A DNA stretch of 10,330 bases from Flavobacteriales bacterium. GTDB lineage: Bacteria; Bacteroidota; Bacteroidia; Flavobacteriales_E; Vicingaceae. Below the pieces are notes generated by a model. That model saw nothing but the letters and a program-made list of their open reading frames with translations. It searched no databases and was not told the DNA's origin. Below, one piece after another: positions 1 through 6,049 of this stretch. The stretch's first letter is position 1. Each line of letters starts with the position of its first letter. The stretch covers positions 95,205 to 105,534 of the forward strand of contig NVVI01000005.1 in the NCBI GenBank assembly GCA_002402165.1, in the 5' to 3' direction. The position numbers and the translations under genes were made by a program.

Positions 1-409
1 CTTCATTTACAAATTCGTGTCTAATTTGTGGGCGAATTATTTCAATAATATTGTTTAGTGCTTTAGCTATGTCATCTTTATTCTCATAAGTATAATTAGC
101 TACAGTTTCTTTGAGTTTTTTCTCTAAACTTTCCATTCTTCGTTTAAACTGACGATACTGAAAAACACTTCTAATGTCTTTCATGTACTTCTTAAACTCT
201 GGCTTATCCTCCATATCTTCTTTTAACTTATTGGTTAAAAGCGTAAACCGAGCATCATAAATAGCTTCTTCTTGTGCTATATCTGCAGCAACTTTATAGT
301 TGGCTCTGGTATTGGTAATTCCTCTTCCAATAATTTCATCTTTTTCATTGATGATAACCGCCTTAGAAGTGGTAGATCCTAAATCAATTCCTAAATAATA
401 TTTTCCCAT
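1..409 (-). CDS. bcrA: Benzoyl-CoA reductase ATPase subunit, BcrA/BadF-like (N-terminal 136 codons; runs off the left edge)
   Basis: In class I benzoyl-CoA reductases the BcrA/BcrD pair hydrolyses ATP and passes low-potential electrons from ferredoxin to the BcrB/BcrC module. The frame opens at an ATG at 409 and stays open to the left edge. Residues 6-17 read GIDLGSTTSKAV, the phosphate-1 loop of the BadF/BadG/BcrA/BcrD (ASKHA) ATPases, followed near residue 30 by RGITNTRANY, which resembles the RGITNSRSNY region I recall from BcrA/BadF. A charged, helical stretch follows (about residues 60-105). This fits the long insertion that separates the larger BcrA type from the smaller BcrD type and from 2-hydroxyacyl-CoA dehydratase activators. 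It lies 100 bp downstream of bcrB on the same strand, matching the bcrC-B-A-D order of Thauera. The cluster-binding cysteines lie beyond the edge. The family call is firm; BcrA rather than another activator is likely. Confidence 0.75.
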   Translation of the reverse strand, partial: MGKYYLGIDLGSTTSKAVIINEKDEIIGRGITNTRANYKVAADIAQEEAIYDARFTLLTNKLKEDMEDKPEFKKYMKDIRSVFQYRQFKRRMESLEKKLKETVANYTYENKDDIAKALNNIIEIIRPQIRHEFVNE

Positions 410-509
410 TGTTCTTTTAGTTTAAAGTTTGTAAAGTTTTAAAGATGAAAAGGGTTGGTTATTTTCGTAACTTTCTACTTTTCGCTTTCGAACTTTTTAC
501 TTAATTATT
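410..509 (-). repeat. AAAGTT/AACTTT-rich imperfect inverted repeat in the bcrB-bcrA spacer
   Basis: On the plus strand the left part is made of AAAGTT-type units (TTTAAAGTTTGTAAAGTTTT) and the right part of AACTTT-type units (AACTTTCTACTTTTCGCTTT, then AACTTTTTACTT). A transcript could therefore fold into a long imperfect hairpin. The same kind of sequence fills the bcrC-bcrB spacer. Low-complexity spacer repeats of this kind occur in flavobacterial genomes. Any role in mRNA processing is inference. Confidence 0.5.
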
Positions 510-1802
510 TTATACAGCTTCAGTTTCTTTTTCCATTTTTTTACGTTGTTCTAACATTTGGAAAAATGATTCTAACCTATTTTTTATGTTTGAATAAGAG
601 AAGTATCGTGGATCAACTAAATCAGATTCAATAAATCCAACGGGTATCCCCAAACTATCTTCAATTTCTCTCATCATCCCCAACTGACCCGCAGAAAAAG
701 AATTACAACTTTTAATAGAATTTGTTATGTAGCCATCTGCATCGTATTCTGTAATGCATTTTTTCAACAAATCAATTCGTTGAGGAATATTCAAATTGGT
801 ATAACAATTCATGCAATATTCTGCTAAAGATTCTAATGGTTTATCAGGGTTGTGTCTCCAACCGTAATCATAAACCCCACCTACTTTAGTATAAGAAGAT
901 GCAACAATTACCGCACCCATATCATAGAAAATTTTCCAAAATTCACGAAAACTTGTCCAATTTGGAGGTCCTTCAACAACCAACCTGTATTTCTCTTCTT
1001 TCATTTCTCCTTCTGGAGTAATAGGTCCTTGACCTTTTTCAATTCTTATATGAATTTCTTTTAGTAGCTCTTCATAGTAATCTACTGCTTTTTGAGTACC
1101 TCTAAATCCAATATTAATTGGTCCGATATAATATACTCCAGCGAAATAAGCATCAATTGGAGATGGCTTATGTTTCGTTGTGTCAAATATTTCAGTGATT
1201 AAATCTTCTGCTTTTGCGGCTAACCTCAAATGACCTTTTAATTTTTCTTCATCGTACTTAATACCAGTAACTTTTTCTAGTTTAGGGATTACTTCTTTCT
1301 TAAATTGTTTCACCATATATTCTATCATTTCTGGAGTCATTTCTGCATTCTCCTGATAAGGTGTATGTACCATTACTACTTCAGCATTTGGATATTCTCT
1401 TTTTAAGGTTTCAAACCATTTTAAGAAAGTAAAACATCCTGTATAGCTTAATAATAACACATCTGGTTCAGGAATTTTTAGTCCTGTTGGCCCAATATTT
1501 CCTCTCATCATCATGCCTACATCACATTTAACGTAAGTGCAAACATCTTCTGAATGTGCATTTTTTTCTGCTTCTTTAATATAAGATGCAGATTTCTTAC
1601 GCATGGCACTTTGTAATGCATTAATTTCTGGATAAACTGGTAGCATATCGAAGGTTTGAATCAGTTCTGATAAGTTACCAGGTATAAATGTATAACAGAC
1701 TTTTTTACCTAATTCTTTAGCATTTGCAAGATCATTAAATAGCCCGTCAATCATCTCCTTTTGGAGAATCATACTTTTTTCTTTTTGTGCTTCTTTTGAC
1801 AT
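510..1802 (-). CDS. bcrB: Benzoyl-CoA reductase subunit B (2-hydroxyacyl-CoA dehydratase D-component family)
   Basis: A 430-residue protein of the 2-hydroxyacyl-CoA dehydratase subunit D / benzoyl-CoA reductase family, of normal BcrB length. With BcrC it forms the iron-sulfur module that binds benzoyl-CoA and reduces the ring to the cyclohexadiene-carboxyl-CoA. BcrB-type landmarks are visible: LSYTGCFTFLKWFE (about 118-131), VEGPPNWTSFREFW (276-289), KVGGVYDYGWRH (306-317), EYCMNCYTNLNIPQR (328-342), and the C-terminal block with NSIKSCNSFSAGQL (361-374), DLVDPRYFS (394-402) and NIKNRLES (405-412). Cysteines C88, C93, C123, C330, C333 and C366 include the probable cluster ligands. The ATG at 1802 follows an A-rich run with no Shine-Dalgarno. 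It sits 81 bp after bcrC and 100 bp before bcrA, presumably in one operon. The true substrate could be a substituted benzoyl-CoA; sequence alone does not decide. Confidence 0.85.
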   Translation of the reverse strand: MSKEAQKEKSMILQKEMIDGLFNDLANAKELGKKVCYTFIPGNLSELIQTFDMLPVYPEINALQSAMRKKSASYIKEAEKNAHSEDVCTYVKCDVGMMMRGNIGPTGLKIPEPDVLLLSYTGCFTFLKWFETLKREYPNAEVVMVHTPYQENAEMTPEMIEYMVKQFKKEVIPKLEKVTGIKYDEEKLKGHLRLAAKAEDLITEIFDTTKHKPSPIDAYFAGVYYIGPINIGFRGTQKAVDYYEELLKEIHIRIEKGQGPITPEGEMKEEKYRLVVEGPPNWTSFREFWKIFYDMGAVIVASSYTKVGGVYDYGWRHNPDKPLESLAEYCMNCYTNLNIPQRIDLLKKCITEYDADGYITNSIKSCNSFSAGQLGMMREIEDSLGIPVGFIESDLVDPRYFSYSNIKNRLESFFQMLEQRKKMEKETEAV

Positions 1803-1883
1803 TTTTTTAAGTTTAAAAGTTCGTAAAGTTTAAAAGTTTATAAAGTTGAGGCTCCTTAACCTTTCAACTTGTAACTTTTTACT
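1803..1883 (-). repeat. AAAGTT/AACTTT-rich imperfect inverted repeat in the bcrC-bcrB spacer
   Basis: On the plus strand two near-identical units, each close to GTAAAGTTTAAAAGTT, lie side by side in the left half. The right half holds CTTTCAACTTGTAACTTTTT, partly complementary to the left half, so a hairpin with several mismatches is possible. It is related in composition and layout to the bcrB-bcrA spacer at 410-509. No open frame or promoter was recognised in it. Confidence 0.5.
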
Positions 1884-3065
1884 TTATACTATTACTGGTT
1901 CATCTTCCCATAATTTGATTGAATCTGAGAATGTTCCAACTTGTTCTTTAATTACTTTAAATTGATTGATGTTTTCACTGTATTGAAATGAGATGTATCG
2001 AATACCTAATTTATCAAATGCATTTTGAAATATTGGAGCATCCAATAAACTTGGGTCGCAGAAACTAGCTGCGGCAAATACTACTCCATCTGCACCTCTA
2101 TTTTCAACAATCTTAGCTAAACGATATTCTTTAGGGTTATCCACATCATATATAGAGGAAGAATATTGACTTTGATTAATATAAGAAATCGCAATTGCTT
2201 CTAATGGATTGTCAGTTGTTGCATCAATATCTCCTAAAATCATTCTTGAACCCAACATATAATCATCATCTATCACATAACATCCTGCTTCTTCTACCGC
2301 TCTAATTAGACCAAGAGAAGGTTGCTCACAAAATGCTCCAGATATAACTACCTTAATTTTATCCTGTGGTGTTCCGATGTCTTCTTTAATATGAGTACAT
2401 ACTTGTTCTAAAATCTCATTGTGTTCTTCTACTGGAACTACCGTTCCTGCTCTTACTATTGTGTAAACATCTTCAATCGACATTCTCCAAGGGTAATCTT
2501 GTCTGATGTCATAAATCTCCTCAATCATCTTACGATTCTTATTGTACAAATCGATAGAATGATTTAGCGCTTCTGTTGTAACTTCAACACCATTTAGTTC
2601 CTTGATGTATTTTAATACGTGTTGCATTTCTTGTTGATAGAATACACCACCAATCTCAGGTAAAAAGTTTTGGGGGAAATCCATGTACTTCACAAATTTT
2701 CCAATTTTTTGCTGTTTAAAGATTCCTGATAGGTTTCTAATTACATCACAAATAGAGGGGAAGATAAAACCATCTATATGATCCATGTGTTTGTCCAACG
2801 CAATTTCCATAATACTCCGAGGAATGTGGCAGATGTAAGATTGGTAATAAGCATCACCTTTAATAATTTGCTTTTCATCACCTCCACCAAAAATACCAAC
2901 TGGCATTGCTCCAGCAGCATGAATAATTTCTCTTGGGAAATAGATAGGCATGTAACCTACTAAAACCCTACCTTCTTTTTCTTCTTTCCAATCTTTAGCT
3001 CTTGTAAAGTTTAGATCAAAGGCGTATTTTTTACACTCTTCAATAAGTACGTTTAAATCTTTCAT
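1884..3065 (-). CDS. bcrC: Benzoyl-CoA reductase subunit C (2-hydroxyacyl-CoA dehydratase D-component family)
   Basis: A 393-residue protein, the usual BcrC length, and the first gene of the bcr operon. It pairs with BcrB in the catalytic iron-sulfur module of ATP-dependent benzoyl-CoA reductase. Visible BcrC landmarks, in order: VGYMPIYFPREIIHAAG (36-52) with PVGIFGGGD (55-63), DAYYQSYICHIPRS (71-84), FPSICDVIRNLSG (102-114), DFPQNF (129-134), SGAFCEQPSLGLIRAVEEAG (242-261) and AAASFCDPSL (331-340). C79, C106 and C336 lie in the three positions expected of cluster ligands. The ATG at 3065 is the first codon of the conserved N-terminal region. Upstream, a perfect inverted repeat (3238-3265) and a -7-like element (3215-3222, minus strand) suggest FNR-type activation and a leader of about 140 nt. 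A close paralogue such as a methylbenzoyl-CoA reductase subunit cannot be excluded. Confidence 0.87.
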   Translation of the reverse strand: MKDLNVLIEECKKYAFDLNFTRAKDWKEEKEGRVLVGYMPIYFPREIIHAAGAMPVGIFGGGDEKQIIKGDAYYQSYICHIPRSIMEIALDKHMDHIDGFIFPSICDVIRNLSGIFKQQKIGKFVKYMDFPQNFLPEIGGVFYQQEMQHVLKYIKELNGVEVTTEALNHSIDLYNKNRKMIEEIYDIRQDYPWRMSIEDVYTIVRAGTVVPVEEHNEILEQVCTHIKEDIGTPQDKIKVVISGAFCEQPSLGLIRAVEEAGCYVIDDDYMLGSRMILGDIDATTDNPLEAIAISYINQSQYSSSIYDVDNPKEYRLAKIVENRGADGVVFAAASFCDPSLLDAPIFQNAFDKLGIRYISFQYSENINQFKVIKEQVGTFSDSIKLWEDEPVIV

Positions 3066-3214
3066 TGTTTAATATCATTTAAATTCAAAACCAATTTATT
3101 CTTGGGTCATCCTTTACTTGATACTAAAATATGTAATGAAATTCTATACTTTGCTGTCAAGCAAAAAATGCACTAAGAAGTTGGTATAGTTATAATTGAG
3201 TCATAATTCAAGCA

Positions 3215-3222
3215 TAAATTTA
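3215..3222 (-). promoter_or_regulatory. Candidate -7 element of the bcr operon promoter
   Basis: The minus strand reads TAAATTTA, one mismatch from the Bacteroidota -7 consensus TAnnTTTG. Its last base (3215) is 36.5 bp from the centre of the inverted repeat at 3238-3265. That spacing is shared with the promoters of FNR-1, the MORN gene and narK2. The element is self-complementary and lies in AT-rich DNA, so it is weak evidence on its own; the fixed spacing carries the call. Confidence 0.5.
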
Positions 3223-3237
3223 CGAGCCAATTATTTT

Positions 3238-3265
3238 CTAAAGTATGAGTTAAATCATACTTTAG
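3238..3265. promoter_or_regulatory. Perfect 28-bp inverted repeat containing a Crp/Fnr-type operator
   Basis: Two exact 11-bp arms, CTAAAGTATGA (3238-3248) and TCATACTTTAG (3255-3265), flank a 6-bp spacer. The core is ATGA-N6-TCAT (3245-3258), the half-site spacing of Crp/Fnr proteins (FNR binds TTGA-N6-TCAA). It is centred 36.5 bp upstream of a -7-like element on the bcrC side. The arms extend well beyond the usual 14-bp FNR core. An NsrR site is less likely because NsrR operators are organised 11-1-11 around an odd centre. Confidence 0.75.
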
Positions 3266-3306
3266 GTAGTTGTTTTTGAGATGAGAAGCATTATTTCTTA
3301 TTAAAA

Positions 3307-3320
3307 ATGACAAAAATCAT
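3307..3320. promoter_or_regulatory. Crp/Fnr-type operator upstream of ric
   Basis: The sequence ATGACAAAAATCAT is an ATGA-N6-TCAT dyad centred at 3313.5. It is 59.5 bp from the last base of the -7 element at 3366-3373, so about -66 relative to a start site near 3380. That resembles a class I (upstream) activator position. The same offset (58.5 bp) is seen for the divergent gene at 6642-7106. Confidence 0.65.
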
Positions 3321-3365
3321 ATTTACTTATAATAAAAGACATGTATATCTTTTATTATTTATTGA

Positions 3366-3373
3366 TATCTTTG
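3366..3373 (+). promoter_or_regulatory. -7 promoter element of the ric-rrf2 operon
   Basis: TATCTTTG is an exact match to TAnnTTTG, 23 bp before the ric ATG, predicting transcription from about 3380. No TTTG-type -33 element is seen at the usual 19-21 bp distance, which fits an activator-dependent promoter. Confidence 0.65.
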
Positions 3374-3396
3374 CTTTATAATTTAAACTAAAAGTT

Positions 3397-4116
3397 ATGA
3401 TTGATATAGATGATAAAACGGTTGCAGAAATTGTAACTGAAAACATTAAAACAGCAGATGTTTTTAAAAAAAATGGAATTGATTTTTGCTGTGGCGGAAA
3501 CGTTAAGGTGCAAGAAATTTGCGAAAAGAAAGGAGTTGATTACAATGTTATCAAAGATGAAATTGCTAAAATTGATGCTCCTTCATCTGACACACATGAT
3601 TACAATTCCTGGGACTTAGACTTTTTAGCAGATTACATCATAAATACACATCATAAATATGTAGCTGAAGCCAATGATTTAATCATTCAGTATTCTGATA
3701 GAGTTGCTAAAGTTCATGGACATCATTACACTGAAGTTGTTGAAATAAACAAATTATTTCATGCAATAGCCGATGAATTAAAAGCACATATGTACAAAGA
3801 GGAAATGATGTTATTCCCTCATATCAAAGAATTGGCAATTGCTAAAAGAAATGACACTAAAGTTGTTCCTCCTCCATTCGGAACAATACAAAACCCAATT
3901 AACATGATGGAGGCTGAACATGATGGAGCAGGTGATATTCTTAGACAAATTGCTGAATTAAGTAACAATTTTACTCCGCCAGCAGAAGCTTGTAACACTT
4001 TTAGAGCATTATATTCTAAATTGGAAGAGTATCAGAATGATTTATTTCAACACATCCATTTAGAAAACAACATTTTGTTTCCTAAGGCTATAGCATTAGA
4101 AAATGAAATAAGTTAA
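3397..4116 (+). CDS. ric: Iron-sulfur cluster repair di-iron protein (RIC; YtfE/ScdA family)
   Basis: A 239-residue cytoplasmic protein that helps restore iron-sulfur clusters damaged by nitric oxide or oxidants. The N-terminal ScdA_N domain carries the paired cysteines in GIDFCCGGN (C31, C32). The hemerythrin-like four-helix di-iron domain follows from about residue 70. Likely metal ligands by comparison with YtfE are in the HH at 85-86, H131 and E135 in HMYKEEMMLFP, H175 in MEAEHDG, and H219 and E223 in HIHLENNILFP. Length and motif order are normal for the family. The ATG at 3397 lies 23 bp after a perfect TAnnTTTG element. The stop codon shares its last base with the start of the next gene (TAATG), so translation of the Rrf2 regulator is probably coupled. 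The Fnr-type site at 3307-3320 suggests induction with the denitrification-related genes. Confidence 0.92.
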   Translation: MIDIDDKTVAEIVTENIKTADVFKKNGIDFCCGGNVKVQEICEKKGVDYNVIKDEIAKIDAPSSDTHDYNSWDLDFLADYIINTHHKYVAEANDLIIQYSDRVAKVHGHHYTEVVEINKLFHAIADELKAHMYKEEMMLFPHIKELAIAKRNDTKVVPPPFGTIQNPINMMEAEHDGAGDILRQIAELSNNFTPPAEACNTFRALYSKLEEYQNDLFQHIHLENNILFPKAIALENEIS

Positions 4117-4565
4117 TGTTATCTAAATCATGTGTATATGCATTAAGATCATTAGTATTTGTTGCTCATAATGCTTCTTGCTCTTCTAAAATTGGCATTA
4201 AAGAAATTGCTAAAGAATTGGATTTGCCTACTCCATATTTGGGAAAAATTCTTCAGCAATTAACAAAACATAAAATTATTCAATCGATTAAAGGTCCCAA
4301 TGGAGGTTTTTATATTGACGAGGAATCACAAAAAATCAAGCTCATTACTATAATAGAAGTATTTGATGGGCTTGATTTTTTTAATCGTTGTGGACTTGGT
4401 TTAAAAGAATGTTCCGAAGAGCATCCCTGTCCCTTGCATGATGATTTTAAAATCTATAGAGAAAGGTTGTTAAACTTGTTTAGTTCAAAATCAATTGCTG
4501 ATATGGTCAGTAAAATAGAAGTCGGAGATGCTTTTATTCAGAATTTATCAAGAGGATTAGTCTAA
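4116..4565 (+). CDS. Rrf2-family transcriptional regulator, NsrR-like (probable iron-sulfur NO sensor)
   Basis: A 149-residue Rrf2-family DNA-binding protein. The N-terminal winged helix-turn-helix includes IGIKEIAKELDLPTPYLGKILQQLTKH (about 26-52, given here as one helix-turn-helix span) and the wing SIKGPNGGFYI (57-67), both standard Rrf2 features. Three cysteines, C92-X6-C99-X5-C105, lie in the loop where NsrR and IscR bind their cluster; the NsrR pattern has very similar spacing. Members of this family repress NO-defence genes until NO destroys the cluster. The ATG overlaps the ric stop codon by one base, so the two are co-transcribed and probably form a self-regulating NO-repair unit. 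I see no clear 11-1-11 NsrR palindrome upstream of ric, so its targets in this window are not evident. IscR-like or another Rrf2 subtype remains possible. Confidence 0.82.
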   Translation: MLSKSCVYALRSLVFVAHNASCSSKIGIKEIAKELDLPTPYLGKILQQLTKHKIIQSIKGPNGGFYIDEESQKIKLITIIEVFDGLDFFNRCGLGLKECSEEHPCPLHDDFKIYRERLLNLFSSKSIADMVSKIEVGDAFIQNLSRGLV

Positions 4566-4605
4566 TAAAACTACTTGACTTTATCGGGTTAAAATGATAA
4601 AAAAA

Positions 4606-5092
4606 TCAATCGTGCCTTGCATCTTTTAAGATTCTAAACACATGTAGCGCTGCTGGAAAAATTGCATCCATACTTTCTTTCGCCCCATTTGTTGAATCAG
4701 GTAAACCAATAATTAATGTCTCCCCTTTTACACCAACTACACTTCTGCTCAATATTGAATAAGGTGTTCGGTCTTGTCTGTAATTTCAAATTGCTTCTTC
4801 TATTCCAGGTATTTTTCTATCTAAAATTGGCTTTAAAGCTTCTGGAGTAACATTTCTTGATAACAAACCAGTTCCTCCAGTAAATAAAATCATATTAGTT
4901 CTTTTAGTGTAACATTCTTCCACTTTAGCTTGTGTTTCATCTACCTCATCTGGAATGATAATGTAATCCATTATTTCAACTTCACATTCTTCTAATTTTT
5001 TAATTAATGGCTTTTCCTACTTTATCTTCTTTTTGTCCAGCAGAGATAGTATCTGAACAAACCACTACCACAGCTTTTAAAGCTTTTCTGAA
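4606..5092 (-). pseudogene. moaB: Decayed molybdenum cofactor biosynthesis gene moaB (frameshift plus nonsense codon, 5' end lost)
   Basis: Read on the minus strand, three pieces of one MoaB/MogA-fold protein appear in order. The first (about 5092-5009) encodes ALKAVVVVCSDTISAGQKED and then KVGKAI, and ends at TAA in its frame (5002-5000). A one-base insertion near 5001-5008 moves the frame to LIKKLEECEVEIMDYIIIPDE, then FTGGTGLLSRNVTPEA and IPGIEEAI. An in-frame TGA follows (4788-4786). The same frame then continues NYRQDRTPYSILSRSVVGVKG, TLIIGLPDS and FPAALHVF, to the natural stop at 4606. In intact MoaB an arginine normally follows EEAI, so CGA to TGA is the likely nonsense change. No start codon or MoaC part precedes it, although Bacteroidota often carry a MoaC-MoaB fusion. 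A functional copy presumably exists elsewhere. Confidence 0.85.
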
Positions 5093-5160
5093 ATAATAGG
5101 CAGTAACATTATAAATAATACTATGTTATCCGTAAAGATCCCCTTCCTTTTAGTATAAAT

Positions 5161-5898
5161 TTATTTATTAATGAAACGCTGCAATTCAATCTTGCTAAAT
5201 GAACCAGACGTTTGAACTAATTTATCTATGTTAGTAATAAGAATGTTTTTACCATTCAATTTAATGCTTCCCTCTTTCATGAAGATGGACAATGTTCTAA
5301 TTGTAGTCTCAGTAGTTGTGCCTGCAATGTCACCTATTTCCCTTCTTGTGAGTGTTATGCTTAATGTTTTTCCATCTGACTCCAATCCAAATCGTTTCAT
5401 TAGGTTAATCAATGTTTCTGCAATTCGTTCTTTTACAGCTTTCTGTGAAATATTCAACAAATTCTCCTCAGAATTTTTCAGGTCGTTGGTTAACAATTGG
5501 ATAATCTCCATGGAGAAATTTTTATTACTCAAGACTTCTTTGAACTTCTCTTTGGGAATATAGCATATGTAGCAATCTTCCATGGCCGTTGCCGTTGCTT
5601 TATAAGGCTCATTACTCAAGGCTGATCGGTATCCTAATAATTCCCCCTCACTTGCAAACCGAACAATTTGATCTTTTCCTTCGTCACCAAGTTTCGAGAT
5701 TTTTACTTTCCCCTTATATACGCAGTATATTCCATGAGAATGATTTCCTTCATAGAAAATGACCTGACCTTTTTTAAAATAATTTTTATTCTTATGAGCG
5801 CTCAGCTTTTCTAATTCATTGTTTGGCAAGCACCCAAAGATTCTATTTTCATTTTCACAGTTGGCACATGACAGAATTTCTTGAAATTGACTTTTCAT
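5161..5898 (-). CDS. Crp/Fnr-family transcriptional regulator 1 (FNR-like, with N-terminal cysteine cluster)
   Basis: A 245-residue Crp/Fnr regulator. An N-terminal cysteine group CANCENENRIFGC (C11, C14, C23) precedes the cyclic-nucleotide-binding-like beta roll (about 25-125). C109 and C112 lie near where FNR places its fourth cluster ligand (C122 in E. coli). A dimer helix (about 125-160) and a winged helix-turn-helix follow, with TRREIGDIAGTTTETTIRTL (184-203). Recognition helix residues E197 and R201 match the Glu and Arg that read the GA/TC core in CRP and FNR, but FNR's Ser212 position is isoleucine here. An oxygen- or NO-sensing cluster is plausible. The gene diverges from the MORN gene; a TAACTTTA -7-like element (5924-5931) and an ATGA-N6-TCAT site (5954-5967) suggest autoregulation. 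It need not bind exactly the same operators as the second FNR in the window. Confidence 0.88.
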   Translation of the reverse strand: MKSQFQEILSCANCENENRIFGCLPNNELEKLSAHKNKNYFKKGQVIFYEGNHSHGIYCVYKGKVKISKLGDEGKDQIVRFASEGELLGYRSALSNEPYKATATAMEDCYICYIPKEKFKEVLSNKNFSMEIIQLLTNDLKNSEENLLNISQKAVKERIAETLINLMKRFGLESDGKTLSITLTRREIGDIAGTTTETTIRTLSIFMKEGSIKLNGKNILITNIDKLVQTSGSFSKIELQRFINK

Positions 5899-5923
5899 TT
5901 CCTAGTTATCATTATTTTCTCAA

Positions 5924-5931
5924 TAAAGTTA
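5924..5931 (-). promoter_or_regulatory. Candidate -7 element of the FNR-1 gene
   Basis: The minus strand reads TAACTTTA, one mismatch from TAnnTTTG. Its last base lies 36.5 bp from the centre of the operator at 5954-5967 and 26 bp upstream of the ATG. Confidence 0.5.
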
Positions 5932-5953
5932 AACCTTTAAAGCATAAGTAAAT

Positions 5954-5967
5954 ATGATAAGAATCAT
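5954..5967. promoter_or_regulatory. Crp/Fnr-type operator, FNR-1 side of the divergent region
   Basis: ATGATAAGAATCAT is an ATGA-N6-TCAT dyad centred at 5960.5, in the class II position for the FNR-1 promoter. Autoregulation of FNR-1, or control by the second FNR-like protein, would follow. Confidence 0.7.
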
Positions 5968-5997
5968 TAATTAAATGTCCAAGAAAAACTTACATTT

Positions 5998-6011
5998 ATG
6001 ATTGTTGTCAT
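5998..6011. promoter_or_regulatory. Crp/Fnr-type operator, MORN-gene side of the divergent region
   Basis: ATGATTGTTGTCAT is a second ATGA-N6-TCAT dyad, centred at 6004.5, 44 bp (about four helical turns) from the first. It is 36.5 bp from the last base of the -7-like element at 6034-6041. Confidence 0.7.
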
Positions 6012-6033
6012 GATTAAGCTCAGTTTAATTGAG

Positions 6034-6041
6034 TATCGTTG
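6034..6041 (+). promoter_or_regulatory. Candidate -7 element of the MORN gene
   Basis: TATCGTTG has one mismatch to TAnnTTTG and the shared 36.5-bp spacing to the operator at 5998-6011. The start site would be near 6048, only about 2 nt before the ATG at 6050, so either the mRNA is nearly leaderless or translation begins at the in-frame ATG at 6128. Confidence 0.45.
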
Positions 6042-6049
6042 TTTTATCT

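Noticed and set aside
3196..3211. TTGA...TCAA dyad between the bcr operator and the ric gene
   Set aside because: The spacer is 8 bp instead of the 6 bp that fixes Crp/Fnr half-sites on one face of the helix. It lies in AT-rich DNA and has no consistent distance to a -7 element.
3066..3237. A riboswitch or small gene in the long bcr leader
   Set aside because: I found no conserved riboswitch core, strong stem or open frame with a plausible start; only AT-rich leader sequence is visible.
4580..4601. TTTATC/GATAAA hairpin after the Rrf2 gene as a terminator
   Set aside because: The stem is only six A/T-rich pairs with a 10-base loop and no T-tract follows on either strand.
4786..4788. In-frame TGA in moaB as a selenocysteine codon or recoding site
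   Set aside because: MoaB has arginine here, one C-to-T change from TGA, and the same gene also has a frameshift and no start. Decay explains it better.
5103..5129. Inverted repeat TAACAT/ATGTTA between FNR-1 and the moaB pseudogene as a terminator
   Set aside because: Six A/T-rich pairs, a 13-base loop and no T-run after it; too weak to call.
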